The notes: a model not told the origin generated them from the sequence alone. A DNA stretch of 64,000 nucleotides from Salinicoccus albus DSM 19776 (GCF_000385175.1 NZ_ARQJ01000030.1:108037-172036), one strand, 5' to 3'; counted from the first letter of the stretch, positions 1 to 8,159 are shown. Made by a program: numbers and translations.

Positions 1-1011
1 GATTTTGTTTATGCCCGCGGAGATAACCCCAATCGCCGTGCATTGGAAGCGTGCCTGACGTCACTGGAGCAGGGGTATGATTGTGTGACTTATGCGTCCG
101 GCATGGCGGCGATCTCCTCGCTAATTGAAGCACTGCCACCGGAGGCGCCGAAGAGAATCGTCATGCCGGATGATATGTATTTCGGTGTGCGTTCACTAGT
201 GTCTGAAACGGATATCGGCAGACGATTCAATATCGTCACAGCAGATATAACGAATCTAGATGAAGTCAAACAGGTGATTGCCAGTGAAGACACAGGGTTG
301 GTTTGGATTGAGACACCGTCCAATCCCCAGATTAAAATCACAGATATTGAGGCTGTTGTGGAAATGGCGAAACATGCCGGGGCATATACTGTCGCAGATA
401 ATACAGCGGCGACGCCAATGTTACAAACCCCTCTGCTGAAAGGTGTGGACTTCTCACTGCACTCAGTCACCAAATACATCGGCGGCCACAGTGATTTAAT
501 GCTCGGGGCCGTCATTGCCAAAGAGCACAGTCAGATGCTTGAAAATTTGAGCGCATGGCAGCATGCGAAAGGTGCAGTCCCTTCTTCATTTGACTGCTGG
601 CTGGCGCTGCGGGGTGTTCAGACACTTTCTGCCAGAATGATGGTCCACTGTGCGAATGCCAATGCCATCGCAGCGTTTTTAAAAGCGCACCCGAAAATCG
701 AGGCCGTTCATTACCCGGGGATATCAGAACATTCCGGCCATGACACAGCAGCGGCTCAAATGCGTGACTTCGGGGGATTATTGTCTTTTCAGGTGAAAGG
801 CGGCGAGCAGGAAGCATTAAAAGTAGCAAATTCAGTCCAGATTGTGACCCAGGCAACGAGCCTCGGCGGCACACACAGCTACATTGAACACCGTGCTTCA
901 GTGGAGAAAGCGCAGACAATGGCGCCGGATAATCTGCTGCGGCTGTCGGTCGGCATTGAAAATGTGGCAGATCTGAAAGACGATCTCAATCAGGCACTTT
1001 CAGAGATATGA
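1..1011 (+). CDS. Cystathionine gamma-synthase/lyase family PLP enzyme (5' end outside window)
   Basis: Pyridoxal-phosphate enzyme of the Cys/Met metabolism (trans-sulfuration) family, acting in the cytosol on cystathionine, homocysteine or O-acyl-homoserine. The reading frame is open from base 1, where the residues YARGDNPNRRALE match the family's conserved substrate and PLP-phosphate loop, so the true start lies upstream and some 50 residues are missing. The PLP lysine sits in SVTKYIGGHSD and the C-terminal signature is SLGGTHSYIEHRAS. The family members cannot be told apart safely from this sequence. A hairpin terminator follows, so the downstream aldolase gene is probably a separate unit. 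Confidence 0.85.
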   Translation, partial: DFVYARGDNPNRRALEACLTSLEQGYDCVTYASGMAAISSLIEALPPEAPKRIVMPDDMYFGVRSLVSETDIGRRFNIVTADITNLDEVKQVIASEDTGLVWIETPSNPQIKITDIEAVVEMAKHAGAYTVADNTAATPMLQTPLLKGVDFSLHSVTKYIGGHSDLMLGAVIAKEHSQMLENLSAWQHAKGAVPSSFDCWLALRGVQTLSARMMVHCANANAIAAFLKAHPKIEAVHYPGISEHSGHDTAAAQMRDFGGLLSFQVKGGEQEALKVANSVQIVTQATSLGGTHSYIEHRASVEKAQTMAPDNLLRLSVGIENVADLKDDLNQALSEI

Positions 1012-1017
1012 GTAAAC

Positions 1018-1053
1018 ATGCACACATTAGAGTTATGATGTGTGCATTTCTAT
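1018..1053 (+). terminator. Rho-independent terminator after the trans-sulfuration gene
   Basis: Perfect 10-bp arms, ATGCACACAT and ATGTGTGCAT, with a 10-nt loop, followed by TTTCTAT. It begins 7 bp after the stop codon of the upstream gene. Confidence 0.7.
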
Positions 1054-1102
1054 ATTCAGGCCGTTTATATATTTCACTAAATACTTAATAAGGAGCGCTG
1101 CT

Positions 1103-1936
1103 ATGCTTAAATCAGAAATGCACGTTGCGGTACCTACAGCTTTTTATGAAGATGAATCATTGGATACTTCAGCCACTATTTCACATGTTAAACAGTTATA
1201 TAAAGACGGGGTTAAATCTGTACTCATTTCAGGTACCACGGGCGAACAGCACAGCATGCGTTTAGAGGAAAAAATTGAGCTGATCAGTGCCCTGGACAAT
1301 GAGGCAGACCTAATGCAGGAGATCGAAGTCATATTCGGCGTGGCCTCAGTCAGACAAAAGGAAGCGGAACAGCTGGCCAAAAAAGTCAGAGGCACAGAAA
1401 TCGCCGCTGTAATGATTGGCTTTCCACCGTATATCATTCCATCCCAGGCAGAAGCCGTGCATTATGCCAAAAAGCTGATTCAGATCAGCAATAAACCGGC
1501 GATTATATATAATAACCCAGGTCGAACAGGCTTTGACTTATCAGTTGAAAGCATTCTGGAGTTAAGCCAGCTGGATTCCGTTATTGGTGTGAAAGATCCT
1601 GGTGACAGGGAGAAAATGCGCACTGTTAAAGAAAGGATAGAGAAGGAGTTTTACTTCTATGCCGGCGGAGAAATCGATTTGGAAGCGAAAGTGATGTATG
1701 GGTATAACCGTCTGTCTTCAATTGCCGGTAATTGTTATCCGCACGAAATTGAAGAATGGTTTACTCGTTTGATTAGAGAAGAACCGGTTAAGAAAGACAC
1801 CGCGTCCGCAGTCAGTCAAATCCTGTATGAAGTTTACAACGGCAGCCCCATCGTTAATATAAAAGATCATCTAAATGCCCAAGGGACGCCAATGGGAATT
1901 TGCAGACGCCCGATAGGCACAGTTAGACATACTTAG
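1103..1936 (+). CDS. DapA/NanA-family aldolase, C-terminus apparently truncated
   Basis: Member of the dihydrodipicolinate synthase / N-acetylneuraminate lyase family, which forms a Schiff base with pyruvate in a TIM barrel. Visible motifs are GTTGE at residues 44-48, the catalytic tyrosine in IIYNNPGR (Tyr136) and the Schiff-base lysine in VIGVKDPGD (Lys164). The start is the ATG at 1103 behind AAGGAG; a longer open frame upstream has no ribosome site. The protein is 277 residues and stops just after the motif RRPIG, where relatives (about 290-300) continue with a final helix. The stop codon falls in the first, degenerate unit of a 41-bp repeat array, so the natural end may have been replaced. 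Substrate is not certain; lysine biosynthesis genes are not adjacent. Confidence 0.75.
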   Translation: MLKSEMHVAVPTAFYEDESLDTSATISHVKQLYKDGVKSVLISGTTGEQHSMRLEEKIELISALDNEADLMQEIEVIFGVASVRQKEAEQLAKKVRGTEIAAVMIGFPPYIIPSQAEAVHYAKKLIQISNKPAIIYNNPGRTGFDLSVESILELSQLDSVIGVKDPGDREKMRTVKERIEKEFYFYAGGEIDLEAKVMYGYNRLSSIAGNCYPHEIEEWFTRLIREEPVKKDTASAVSQILYEVYNGSPIVNIKDHLNAQGTPMGICRRPIGTVRHT

Positions 1937-2230
1937 AGGCGAGGAAAGGGTTTTCTCGGGAATGAGCAAACGACGAGGCCGAGAAAAAGGGTTTTCTCGG
2001 GATTGAGCGTTCGACGAGGCCGAGAAAAAGGGTTTTCTCGGGATTGAGCAAATGACGAGGCCGAGAAAAAGGGTTTTCTCGGGATTGAGCAAATGACGAC
2101 GCCGAGAAAAGAGGTTTTCTCGGGATTGAGCAGTCAACGAGGCCGAGAAAAGAGGCTTTCTCGGGATTGAGCGCTCGACGAGGCCGAGAAAAAGGGCTTT
2201 CTCGGGATTGAGCAGTCGACGAGGCCGAGA
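1931..2230. repeat. 41-bp tandem repeat array (about 7 units plus a degenerate first unit)
   Basis: The motif GACGAGGCCGAGAAA recurs at 1972, 2013, 2054, 2095, 2136, 2177 and 2218, exactly 41 bp apart; a degenerate copy starts near 1931. Within each full unit CCGAGAAA pairs with the following TTTCTCGG over a short G-rich loop, giving one hairpin per unit, and the same arms could pair across neighbouring units. There is no variable spacer, so it is not a CRISPR. Open frames on either strand rotate frame with each unit and are not credible genes. A second array of the family begins at 63901. Confidence 0.95.
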
Positions 2231-2232
2231 TT

Positions 2233-2265
2233 AAAGAGGCTGGGTAAAAACACCAGCCGCTTTTT
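2233..2265 (+). terminator. Terminator hairpin between repeat array and nagA
   Basis: AAAG-A-GGCTGG pairs with CCAGCC-G-CTTT around a 9-nt loop, followed by a T run on the plus strand. It can serve the aldolase gene, and on the other strand the convergent nagA. Confidence 0.6.
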
Positions 2266-2271
2266 GCTTGT

Positions 2272-3408
2272 TTACATAAACATTTCACCTTTAACAATCG
2301 TGTGCACCAGGTTGGCATCGTGATCATAAAGGACCAGATCGGCATCTGCGCCTGTCTCAATCACCCCTTTAGTTTCTGTAACCCCTAATTCCGCCGCGGG
2401 ATTATAAGATGTCATCTTCACGATATCTGTCCATCCGCAGCCGGTAAATGCTCTCATATTTTTTACAGCCTGGTTCATTGTCAACACACTGCCGGCGAGT
2501 GTTCCGTCTGCCAGTCTTGCTTCATTTTCCCTGACATTCACTTCCTGGCCGCCAAGCTCATAGACGCCATCGGGCAGTCCCTGGGCTCGCATTGCATCTG
2601 TAATGATGACCATTCTGTCTGAAGTGATGTTGTCGTATGCAAGTTTTACCATTTCCGGATTGGAGTGGATGCCGTCTAAAATGATCTCCACGGATGTCTC
2701 TGACATATAGGAGAACCCGATGACCCCGGGCTCTCTATGATGGAGCCCGCGCATTCCGTTGTACAGGTGCGTCACGTGAGTAAGCCCGTTTTTTTCTGCG
2801 TTGAGCAGCGTTTGATATTCCGCATCTGTATGACCGGCTGATGGGATGATGTTCAGTGCTTTCAGTGTCCGGAGGAAGCTGCCGTCGTCTTCTTCCGGCG
2901 CATATGTGATCATTTTGATCCGGCTGCCTGAAATATCCTGAAAATATCTGATTGTCTCCGGATCGGGGGTGATGATGTGTTCGGGATGCTGTGCACCGGG
3001 GTGTTTTTTCGAGATAAAAGGCCCTTCCTGATGAATGCCGAGCATCTCTGCCCCGGACGCGTATGAATAGTCTGCGAGGTTCATGAGTGCCCGTTCAATA
3101 TTATCCAGCGTTGAAGTCATTGTTGTCGCTAGAAATGATGTTGATCCGGTGCTGGGCAGATGGGCGGAAATTTTTTCGACATATTGCATATCCGCATCCA
3201 TTGCATCCACGCTGTTCCCGCCATGAATATGCATTTCAATCGCCCCCGGCAGCAGATACATGCCTCCGGCATCCATAATCTCTGTATGTTCAGGACAGTT
3301 TTCCATGGATCCAAAAGAATGGATCTTGCCGTTTTCCGTCAGCAGCCACTGATTTTTATCCACGGATTCATGTGTGACAATTGTTGCATTTATTATAAGC
3401 AATTCCAT
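2272..3408 (-). CDS. nagA: N-acetylglucosamine-6-phosphate deacetylase
   Basis: Removes the acetyl group from GlcNAc-6-phosphate to give glucosamine-6-phosphate, the first cytosolic step after PTS uptake. The 378-residue length is normal. The amidohydrolase signature is clear: MHIHGGN (His60, His62), HQEGPF with the metal-binding glutamate, AGHTDA, THLYNGM, and the catalytic aspartate in VIITDAM. The start codon at 3408 is preceded by a GGGAGA-type ribosome site. It is divergent from nagE with 145 bp between the two starts, so uptake and deacetylation can be switched together. No nagB lies in the window. Confidence 0.93.
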   Translation of the reverse strand: MELLIINATIVTHESVDKNQWLLTENGKIHSFGSMENCPEHTEIMDAGGMYLLPGAIEMHIHGGNSVDAMDADMQYVEKISAHLPSTGSTSFLATTMTSTLDNIERALMNLADYSYASGAEMLGIHQEGPFISKKHPGAQHPEHIITPDPETIRYFQDISGSRIKMITYAPEEDDGSFLRTLKALNIIPSAGHTDAEYQTLLNAEKNGLTHVTHLYNGMRGLHHREPGVIGFSYMSETSVEIILDGIHSNPEMVKLAYDNITSDRMVIITDAMRAQGLPDGVYELGGQEVNVRENEARLADGTLAGSVLTMNQAVKNMRAFTGCGWTDIVKMTSYNPAAELGVTETKGVIETGADADLVLYDHDANLVHTIVKGEMFM

Positions 3409-3479
3409 AAAGTTTCTCCCATCTTTTAGTAAATTTTATTTATCGTAAATACTTCGGAGTCATTAAAAATAGTGTACCA

Positions 3480-3519
3480 AAATACCATTTCTTATGCTAT
3501 ATTATAAGAAATACCATTT
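3480..3519. promoter_or_regulatory. nagA-nagE control region: extended -10 flanked by duplicated 11-mers
   Basis: The 11-mer AAATACCATTT occurs at 3480-3490 and again at 3509-3519. Between them lies an inverted repeat ATTTCTTAT / ATAAGAAAT (3487-3495, 3504-3512) that brackets an extended -10 element TGCTATATT (3495-3503) reading toward nagE. A repressor binding both copies would block this promoter. The copies do not look like the B. subtilis NagR box I know (ATTGGT...ACCAAT), so the regulator is unknown. Confidence 0.55.
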
Positions 3520-3553
3520 TCAAAGGGGTAAAAATAAGTTTGGGGGAATAACA

Positions 3554-5032
3554 ATGATGAAATATTTGCAAAACCTTGGCCGCTCGTTAATGCTGCCGGT
3601 GGCGGTATTGCCTGTTGCTGCCATTCTTGCCGGTATTGCCAACTGGATTCTGGCATTCGCCGAAGAAAGCGTCATCGCAAATTTCTTATTGTTCGGAAGC
3701 GATGCGATCCTTGGTAATCTAGGCATCTTGTTTGCCGTCGGTGTGGCCATCGGCATGTCGAAGGACCAGCATGGCGCCGCCGGTCTGAGCGGGCTTGTGG
3801 CTTTTCTGGTGGTTACGTTTACATTGGAAACAGAAGGTGTGGCTGTTCTGCAGGGGATTGATGAAGGTTCAGTCAATACGGCATTTGAAAATATAAATCT
3901 GGGCAACGTATTCACCGGTATTCTGTCCGGGATCATTGCATCCATCATGTATAATCGCTTCAGTCACGTGAAATTGCCGGACGCCTTTGCATTTTTCAGC
4001 GGCAAGCGTCTTGTACCCATTATGAGTGCCGGCGCCATGCTGCTCGTCTCAGCTATTCTATTTTTTGTATGGCCGGCGGTTTATACGGGATTGGTAGGCT
4101 TCGGTACCTGGATCAGTAATATGGGTCCTGCGGGTGCAGGCCTGTATGGCTTCTTTAACCGTTTGCTGATCCCCACCGGCTTGCATCACGCGTTGAATAA
4201 TGTGTTCTGGTTTGATCTTGCCGGCATTAATGATATCGCCAACTTCTGGGCAAGTGAAGGGGCGCAGGGGATTACCGGACGCTATCAGGCAGGGTTCTTC
4301 CCGATTATGATGTTCGGTCTGCCGGCGGCCGCTCTGGCTATGTATCACACGGCCAAAACGGCCCGCAGAAAGCAAGCGGCTTCCTTGATGCTGGCGGCCG
4401 GTTTCGCTTCTTTCTTTACCGGCGTCACCGAGCCGCTTGAGTTCTCTTTCATGTTCCTGGCACCGCTGTTGTATGTGGTCCATGCCTTTTTGACAGGGCT
4501 TTCGCTATTTATCGCGGCCATGTTCGAATGGACAGCCGGGTTCAGTTTCAGCGCCGGCCTGGTGGACTATACGCTCAGTTTAGCGGTACCGATTGCTAAC
4601 CAGCCGTATATGTTACTTGTCCAGGGGTTGTTTTTTGCAGCACTCTACTATTTCCTGTTCCGTTTCCTGATTCAGAAATTCGACTTGAAAACACCGGGCA
4701 GGGAAGAAGGCGAAGCAGTGGAAACAGCAGGGAGCGACCCGGCACCTGCTGCCTCCGCTGACACCGCTGCTGCTCAAGAAGATGACACCACAGTGATGGC
4801 AAAGCAGATTTACGAAGGATTGGGCGGAGACGAAAACGTGACGGCGATCGACAACTGTGTCTCCCGCTTACGGATAGAAGTAGAAGATATGGATCAAGTA
4901 GATCAGGAGAAGATAAAAGCCACCGGCATTCCGGGTGTGAATGTGGTCGGCAAGCATAATATCCAAGTAGTCGTCGGGACACAAGTCCAGTTTGTAGCCG
5001 ATGAAATGATTAGAATACGGGATACGGAATAA
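3554..5032 (+). CDS. nagE: PTS N-acetylglucosamine transporter, EIICB
   Basis: Membrane permease and phosphotransfer protein that imports and phosphorylates N-acetylglucosamine (or a related hexose) at the expense of PEP. The EIIC part (residues about 5-370) contains about ten hydrophobic segments and the motif GVTEPLEFSF. A linker rich in Ala, Glu and Asp leads to an EIIB domain with the phospho-cysteine in IDNCVSRLRIE (Cys435). There is no EIIA domain, so it needs an EIIA from elsewhere in the genome. The ATG at 3554 was preferred because GGGGGA lies just upstream and translation from the earlier in-frame start would add a non-family leader. Specificity for GlcNAc is inferred from the divergent nagA. 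Confidence 0.88.
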   Translation: MMKYLQNLGRSLMLPVAVLPVAAILAGIANWILAFAEESVIANFLLFGSDAILGNLGILFAVGVAIGMSKDQHGAAGLSGLVAFLVVTFTLETEGVAVLQGIDEGSVNTAFENINLGNVFTGILSGIIASIMYNRFSHVKLPDAFAFFSGKRLVPIMSAGAMLLVSAILFFVWPAVYTGLVGFGTWISNMGPAGAGLYGFFNRLLIPTGLHHALNNVFWFDLAGINDIANFWASEGAQGITGRYQAGFFPIMMFGLPAAALAMYHTAKTARRKQAASLMLAAGFASFFTGVTEPLEFSFMFLAPLLYVVHAFLTGLSLFIAAMFEWTAGFSFSAGLVDYTLSLAVPIANQPYMLLVQGLFFAALYYFLFRFLIQKFDLKTPGREEGEAVETAGSDPAPAASADTAAAQEDDTTVMAKQIYEGLGGDENVTAIDNCVSRLRIEVEDMDQVDQEKIKATGIPGVNVVGKHNIQVVVGTQVQFVADEMIRIRDTE

Positions 5033-5117
5033 ATCAAAAGTCTGTTTTGTTGGCACTGGACTGGAGCATATACTGGAAGGAATGTATAAAAACCGTTAGA
5101 ATCGAAATATAGAATGG

Positions 5118-5146
5118 GCATCCCAGCGATGTGGGATGCCTTTTTA
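5118..5146 (+). terminator. Rho-independent terminator after nagE
   Basis: GCATCCCA pairs with TGGGATGC around GCGATG and is followed by CTTTTTAT. Confidence 0.8.
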
Positions 5147-5195
5147 TATTATTCTGGACGTATATTATTATATAATGAAGAAAAGGAGGAATCTG

Positions 5196-6302
5196 ATGTT
5201 TACATATAATAACCCGGTAAAAATTCATTTTGGCCAGGGTGTTTTTGCCAGATTGAATGAATTTATCAATGAATATGACTATGAGAGTATGATTGTTGTT
5301 GCATCGAATTCACAGGTGGAATCAGGGGTGGTGAATCTGATTAAATCTGATCTGGGGGACAAGGTGAAGGCAGTGGTGAGCGGCATTGAACCGAACCCGA
5401 CGACGCAGAATGTTGAAGCGATCACACAGGAGATGTATGCGCATAATGCCCACGCGGTGATTGCTGTCGGCGGCGGTTCTGCAATGGATGCATCAAAAGC
5501 TGCTGCGGCTGCCTATATGCAGGGCATATCTGCCGTTGATCTTTTGGATCATGATGATTTCACGAAAGCGCTGCCTGTCATCGCCATCCCGACAACGAGC
5601 GGATCTGCATCTGAAGTCACACCGACCGGTGTCATCAGCGACAAAGAGAATGAACTTAAAATTCCGTTAATCGGAGCAGGGCTTTACCCAAAAGCTGCGA
5701 TTGTGGACCCTGAGCTGACACTGACGTGCACTCAGAGTGTGACGGCAATTTCTGGCATTGACGTTATTTGTCATGCGCTGGATGCACTTGGGGCAATGAA
5801 AAACAACCCGGTATCCGACAGTCTTGCTGTTCGTGCAGCCAGGCTTGCTTTTGACAACCTGGAAACTGCGTATAATGAACCCTCCAACAGAGAGGCAAGA
5901 AGGAATATGTCACTCGGCAGCATGCTGGCGGGTCTGGCATTCAGTCAGACAGGGACATCAGGTTCCCATGCGATGAGCTATTATTTGACCTCTCATTACG
6001 ATGTCCCCCATGGCGAAGCATGCGCGTTCTCACTGGATGAATGGTTTGTCATCAATTCAAAAGTCAACCCGGAACTTAATCAGCATGCCATGGATATCGG
6101 GTTTGACAGTGCGGAGACACTCGGCCAGGCATTCAACGATCTAAAGAAAAAGGTCGGTTTGCGGTCAACGCTGGCCGAACTGGAAATAGAGCGTTCGGAC
6201 ATCGATAAGATTGCAGAGGAAAGTCTGAAATCGGCAAACATGAAAAATAACATTGCCCAGCTCGAAAAACCGGAAGTTGCCGGGCTGCTTAAGCGTAAAT
6301 AA
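5196..6302 (+). CDS. Iron-containing (group III) alcohol dehydrogenase
   Basis: NAD(P)-dependent alcohol/aldehyde oxidoreductase of the Fe-ADH/DhaT superfamily, 368 residues. The nucleotide-binding GGGSAMDASK is near residue 90 and the metal ligands are visible as an Asp and His in ISGIDVICHALDA and two His in GSHAMSYYLTSHYDVPHGEA. The ATG at 5196 follows AGGAGG; a promoter TATAAT lies at 5170-5175. It stands alone between the nag genes and a convergent regulator. The physiological substrate cannot be read from the sequence; relatives act on butanol, 1,3-propanediol, lactaldehyde or phosphonoacetaldehyde-type compounds. Confidence 0.85.
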   Translation: MFTYNNPVKIHFGQGVFARLNEFINEYDYESMIVVASNSQVESGVVNLIKSDLGDKVKAVVSGIEPNPTTQNVEAITQEMYAHNAHAVIAVGGGSAMDASKAAAAAYMQGISAVDLLDHDDFTKALPVIAIPTTSGSASEVTPTGVISDKENELKIPLIGAGLYPKAAIVDPELTLTCTQSVTAISGIDVICHALDALGAMKNNPVSDSLAVRAARLAFDNLETAYNEPSNREARRNMSLGSMLAGLAFSQTGTSGSHAMSYYLTSHYDVPHGEACAFSLDEWFVINSKVNPELNQHAMDIGFDSAETLGQAFNDLKKKVGLRSTLAELEIERSDIDKIAEESLKSANMKNNIAQLEKPEVAGLLKRK

Positions 6303-6356
6303 ATATCTATGTTCTGCTTCGGTGTCATCGGTGGCAGCACGAAAACTGCGGGGTTT

Positions 6357-7256
6357 TTACTGTTGCTGCTGATGGTGTTCGAGACGATCGATTGCTTCCT
6401 TTGCAGTTTCTAGATGGGGACGCATTTTTTCTGCGATGTCTTCCAGACAGAATGCGGCTTCTGCTTTTTTTAAATATTCACGGGCGTTGGCAGAATCGTT
6501 CAATGCGATGAATATCAGACTCATCAAATGGTGTGATTTCCCCAAATAATACATGGAATTATGCTCCTGTATCCGGATCAGCAATTTATAGCAGACATCC
6601 ATGGCTTTCAGGTACTCAAAATCAATATAAAGACAGTTTGCATAACCATAATAAAGTTGTATCAGCATATATTGATCAAAATATGTAACTTTTTCATAAT
6701 TCATGATGTTTTTCCTGTAACGTTCATATAATCCCAGTGCCTGACTTTGTTTATCCTGGGAAATATAGAGATCAGCAAGAGAATTGATAATCTCAAGCTC
6801 AAGATCGGCTTTGTTTTTCTTTTCTTCGATCAGTCTGACCAGAATCTTTTCAGCCGTATCATATTTGTTTTCATTTCTGTACACGATGGCGGAATATGTA
6901 TCAAACAGCCTGTCATAATTTTTGTATTTCAAATCAAACTTCAGATTATTATTGATGGTCTCTTTGGCATCCTGCAATGTCATTTTCAACATATCCGGAT
7001 GCCTGAAATAGACATATTCCCTTAATTTTTCCAGGTAGTAGTCGATCAATGCATATTCGGAACCCTCATCAACAAACAACGTCTGCATATCGATACCAAG
7101 CCTTTGACACAGCTGGTACAGCACTTCAGCCGTAATCGCAGTATCTCCGCGTTCAAATCTGTATATTGTGGTCATGCCGCATATGCCCTCGGAAAGGTCT
7201 TTATGGGTGAACCCTTTCAAGTTGCGAATGGCTTTGAATCGTTCGTGGTATTCCAT
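6357..7256 (-). CDS. PlcR/Rgg-like HTH-TPR transcriptional regulator (candidate peptide receptor)
   Basis: A 299-residue protein with an N-terminal XRE-type helix-turn-helix (about residues 8-60, FTHKDLSEGICGMTTIYRFE) followed by a long all-helical region with repeated Tyr/Leu/Ala patterns typical of about five TPR units. Length and layout match PlcR, NprR and other RRNPP regulators, which bind small re-imported peptides in the TPR groove. The start at 7256 follows a strong CAGGAGGG. It is divergent from a small gene encoding a signal-peptide-bearing 59-residue protein, the arrangement expected for receptor and pheromone. The last four residues are Gln, an ordinary end. Peptide binding is inference from architecture and context. 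Confidence 0.75.
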   Translation of the reverse strand: MEYHERFKAIRNLKGFTHKDLSEGICGMTTIYRFERGDTAITAEVLYQLCQRLGIDMQTLFVDEGSEYALIDYYLEKLREYVYFRHPDMLKMTLQDAKETINNNLKFDLKYKNYDRLFDTYSAIVYRNENKYDTAEKILVRLIEEKKNKADLELEIINSLADLYISQDKQSQALGLYERYRKNIMNYEKVTYFDQYMLIQLYYGYANCLYIDFEYLKAMDVCYKLLIRIQEHNSMYYLGKSHHLMSLIFIALNDSANAREYLKKAEAAFCLEDIAEKMRPHLETAKEAIDRLEHHQQQQ

Positions 7257-7273
7257 AAAATCCCTCCTGTTTG

Positions 7274-7338
7274 TTCACAATTTTTGCATATGTGAATATT
7301 GATTAAATATTTTGACTACTTCATAATGAACTTATAAA
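7274..7338 (+). promoter_or_regulatory. Putative operator and promoter between regulator and peptide gene
   Basis: An inverted repeat TTCACA (7274-7279) / TGTGAA (7291-7296), separated by 11 bp, lies upstream of a TTGACT (7312-7317) and TATAAA (7333-7338) pair reading toward the peptide gene. Spacing of the two hexamers is 15 bp, shorter than ideal. It differs from the PlcR box of Bacillus (TATGNAN4TNCATA). The site is a candidate target of the divergent regulator. Confidence 0.4.
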
Positions 7339-7359
7339 CATTGATTGGTGGTGAATGGG

Positions 7360-7539
7360 ATGAAAAAACTTGTCAGTGCTTTGGTTCTGGGCTTCATGCT
7401 ATTGGGCGCAGTTTCTTTAAGCAATCCGGAAACAGTAGAAGCGAGTACTGTTAAATCGGATACAACAGAAACCGTGGCCGAGTTTCAGACCACTGGTTAT
7501 CTACCTGACGGCAGACCCAGACCGATCGATGTTTACTAG
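7360..7539 (+). CDS. Secreted small peptide precursor, candidate RRNPP pheromone
   Basis: 59 residues: a Lys-Lys N-terminus, a hydrophobic core LVSALVLGFMLLGAVSL, a likely signal peptidase site after VEA (about residue 28), and a short polar tail ending QTTGYLPDGRPRPIDVY. The ATG at 7360 is preceded by GGTGG; in-frame TTG and GTG codons just upstream overlap that site and are unlikely starts. The size, Sec signal and terminal placement of a short, proline-rich, aromatic-ended segment resemble PapR (which ends LPFEY) and NprX-type precursors. It is followed by a strong terminator, so it is its own transcript. No homologue is recognised by name; the mature peptide is presumed to come from the C-terminus. 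Confidence 0.65.
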   Translation: MKKLVSALVLGFMLLGAVSLSNPETVEASTVKSDTTETVAEFQTTGYLPDGRPRPIDVY

Positions 7540-7583
7540 GGACTCATAGTAAGTTCATTTTTCCTTACCCTTAATTGGATTGA

Positions 7584-7639
7584 CCCCTGCCTGCTGAATG
7601 CACCCGACCTCTTAATAATTTCAGGCAGGGGCTTTTTTG
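7584..7639 (+). terminator. Rho-independent terminator after the peptide gene
   Basis: CCCCTGCCTG (7584-7593) pairs with CAGGCAGGGG (7622-7631) across a long loop and is followed by CTTTTTTG. Confidence 0.75.
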
Positions 7640-7766
7640 TGTCAAATTTGCATGATGTATTTGGATCAGGGCGCTTCTCTTACGTTTTATTATACATAAT
7701 TGTGACTATAATTTCATTTTTCCTTTGATTTGTTATAATAAGCTAAAAGCGATTTTGGAGGAAGCA

Positions 7767-8159
7767 ATGAAAAAGTATATCAGAGTTGTCGGCGCGGTGA
7801 TTGTAAATGAACAGGATGAAATTTTATGCGCCCAGCGTCCTGAAGGTAAAAATCTGGCGTTAAAGTGGGAATTCCCCGGCGGTAAGGTTGAAGCAGGGGA
7901 AACCCCGGATGCCGCTTTAATCCGTGAGCTTAAGGAAGAGATGGACTGTGATATCAAAGTTGGAGATAAGATCACAACGACAGTTCATGAATACGATTTT
8001 GGAACGGTGGAACTGACGACATACTACTCCACAATCATAGACGGTGAAATTCAGCTGATTGAACATGTGGATATGAAATGGCTGGAGCGAAAAAGGATCG
8101 GGGCGCTTGAATGGGCACCTGCGGATATTCCGGCGATTAAAATGATTGCCAGTGGATAG
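7767..8159 (+). CDS. MutT-type Nudix hydrolase
   Basis: 130-residue (deoxy)nucleoside triphosphate pyrophosphohydrolase, probably removing oxidised or non-canonical nucleotides. The full Nudix box is present: GGKVEAGETPDAALIRELKEE (only its pattern GX5EX7REUXEEXGU matters; here the final Gly is replaced by Met-Asp). N-terminal IRVVGAVIVNEQDEILCAQR and the LKWEFPGG motif are typical of CTP/8-oxo-dGTP hydrolases of this size. ATG at 7767 follows TTGGAGGAAG. It is monocistronic, closed by a terminator. Confidence 0.85.
   Translation: MKKYIRVVGAVIVNEQDEILCAQRPEGKNLALKWEFPGGKVEAGETPDAALIRELKEEMDCDIKVGDKITTTVHEYDFGTVELTTYYSTIIDGEIQLIEHVDMKWLERKRIGALEWAPADIPAIKMIASG

Noticed and set aside
1931..2230. 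CRISPR array
   Set aside because: Period is fixed at 41 bp and the whole unit is conserved; there are no unique spacers and no cas genes.
1871..2360. Long minus-strand open frames through the 41-bp repeats
   Set aside because: The unit is not a multiple of three, so the peptides are frame-rotating repeats; no ribosome site; overlap nagA.
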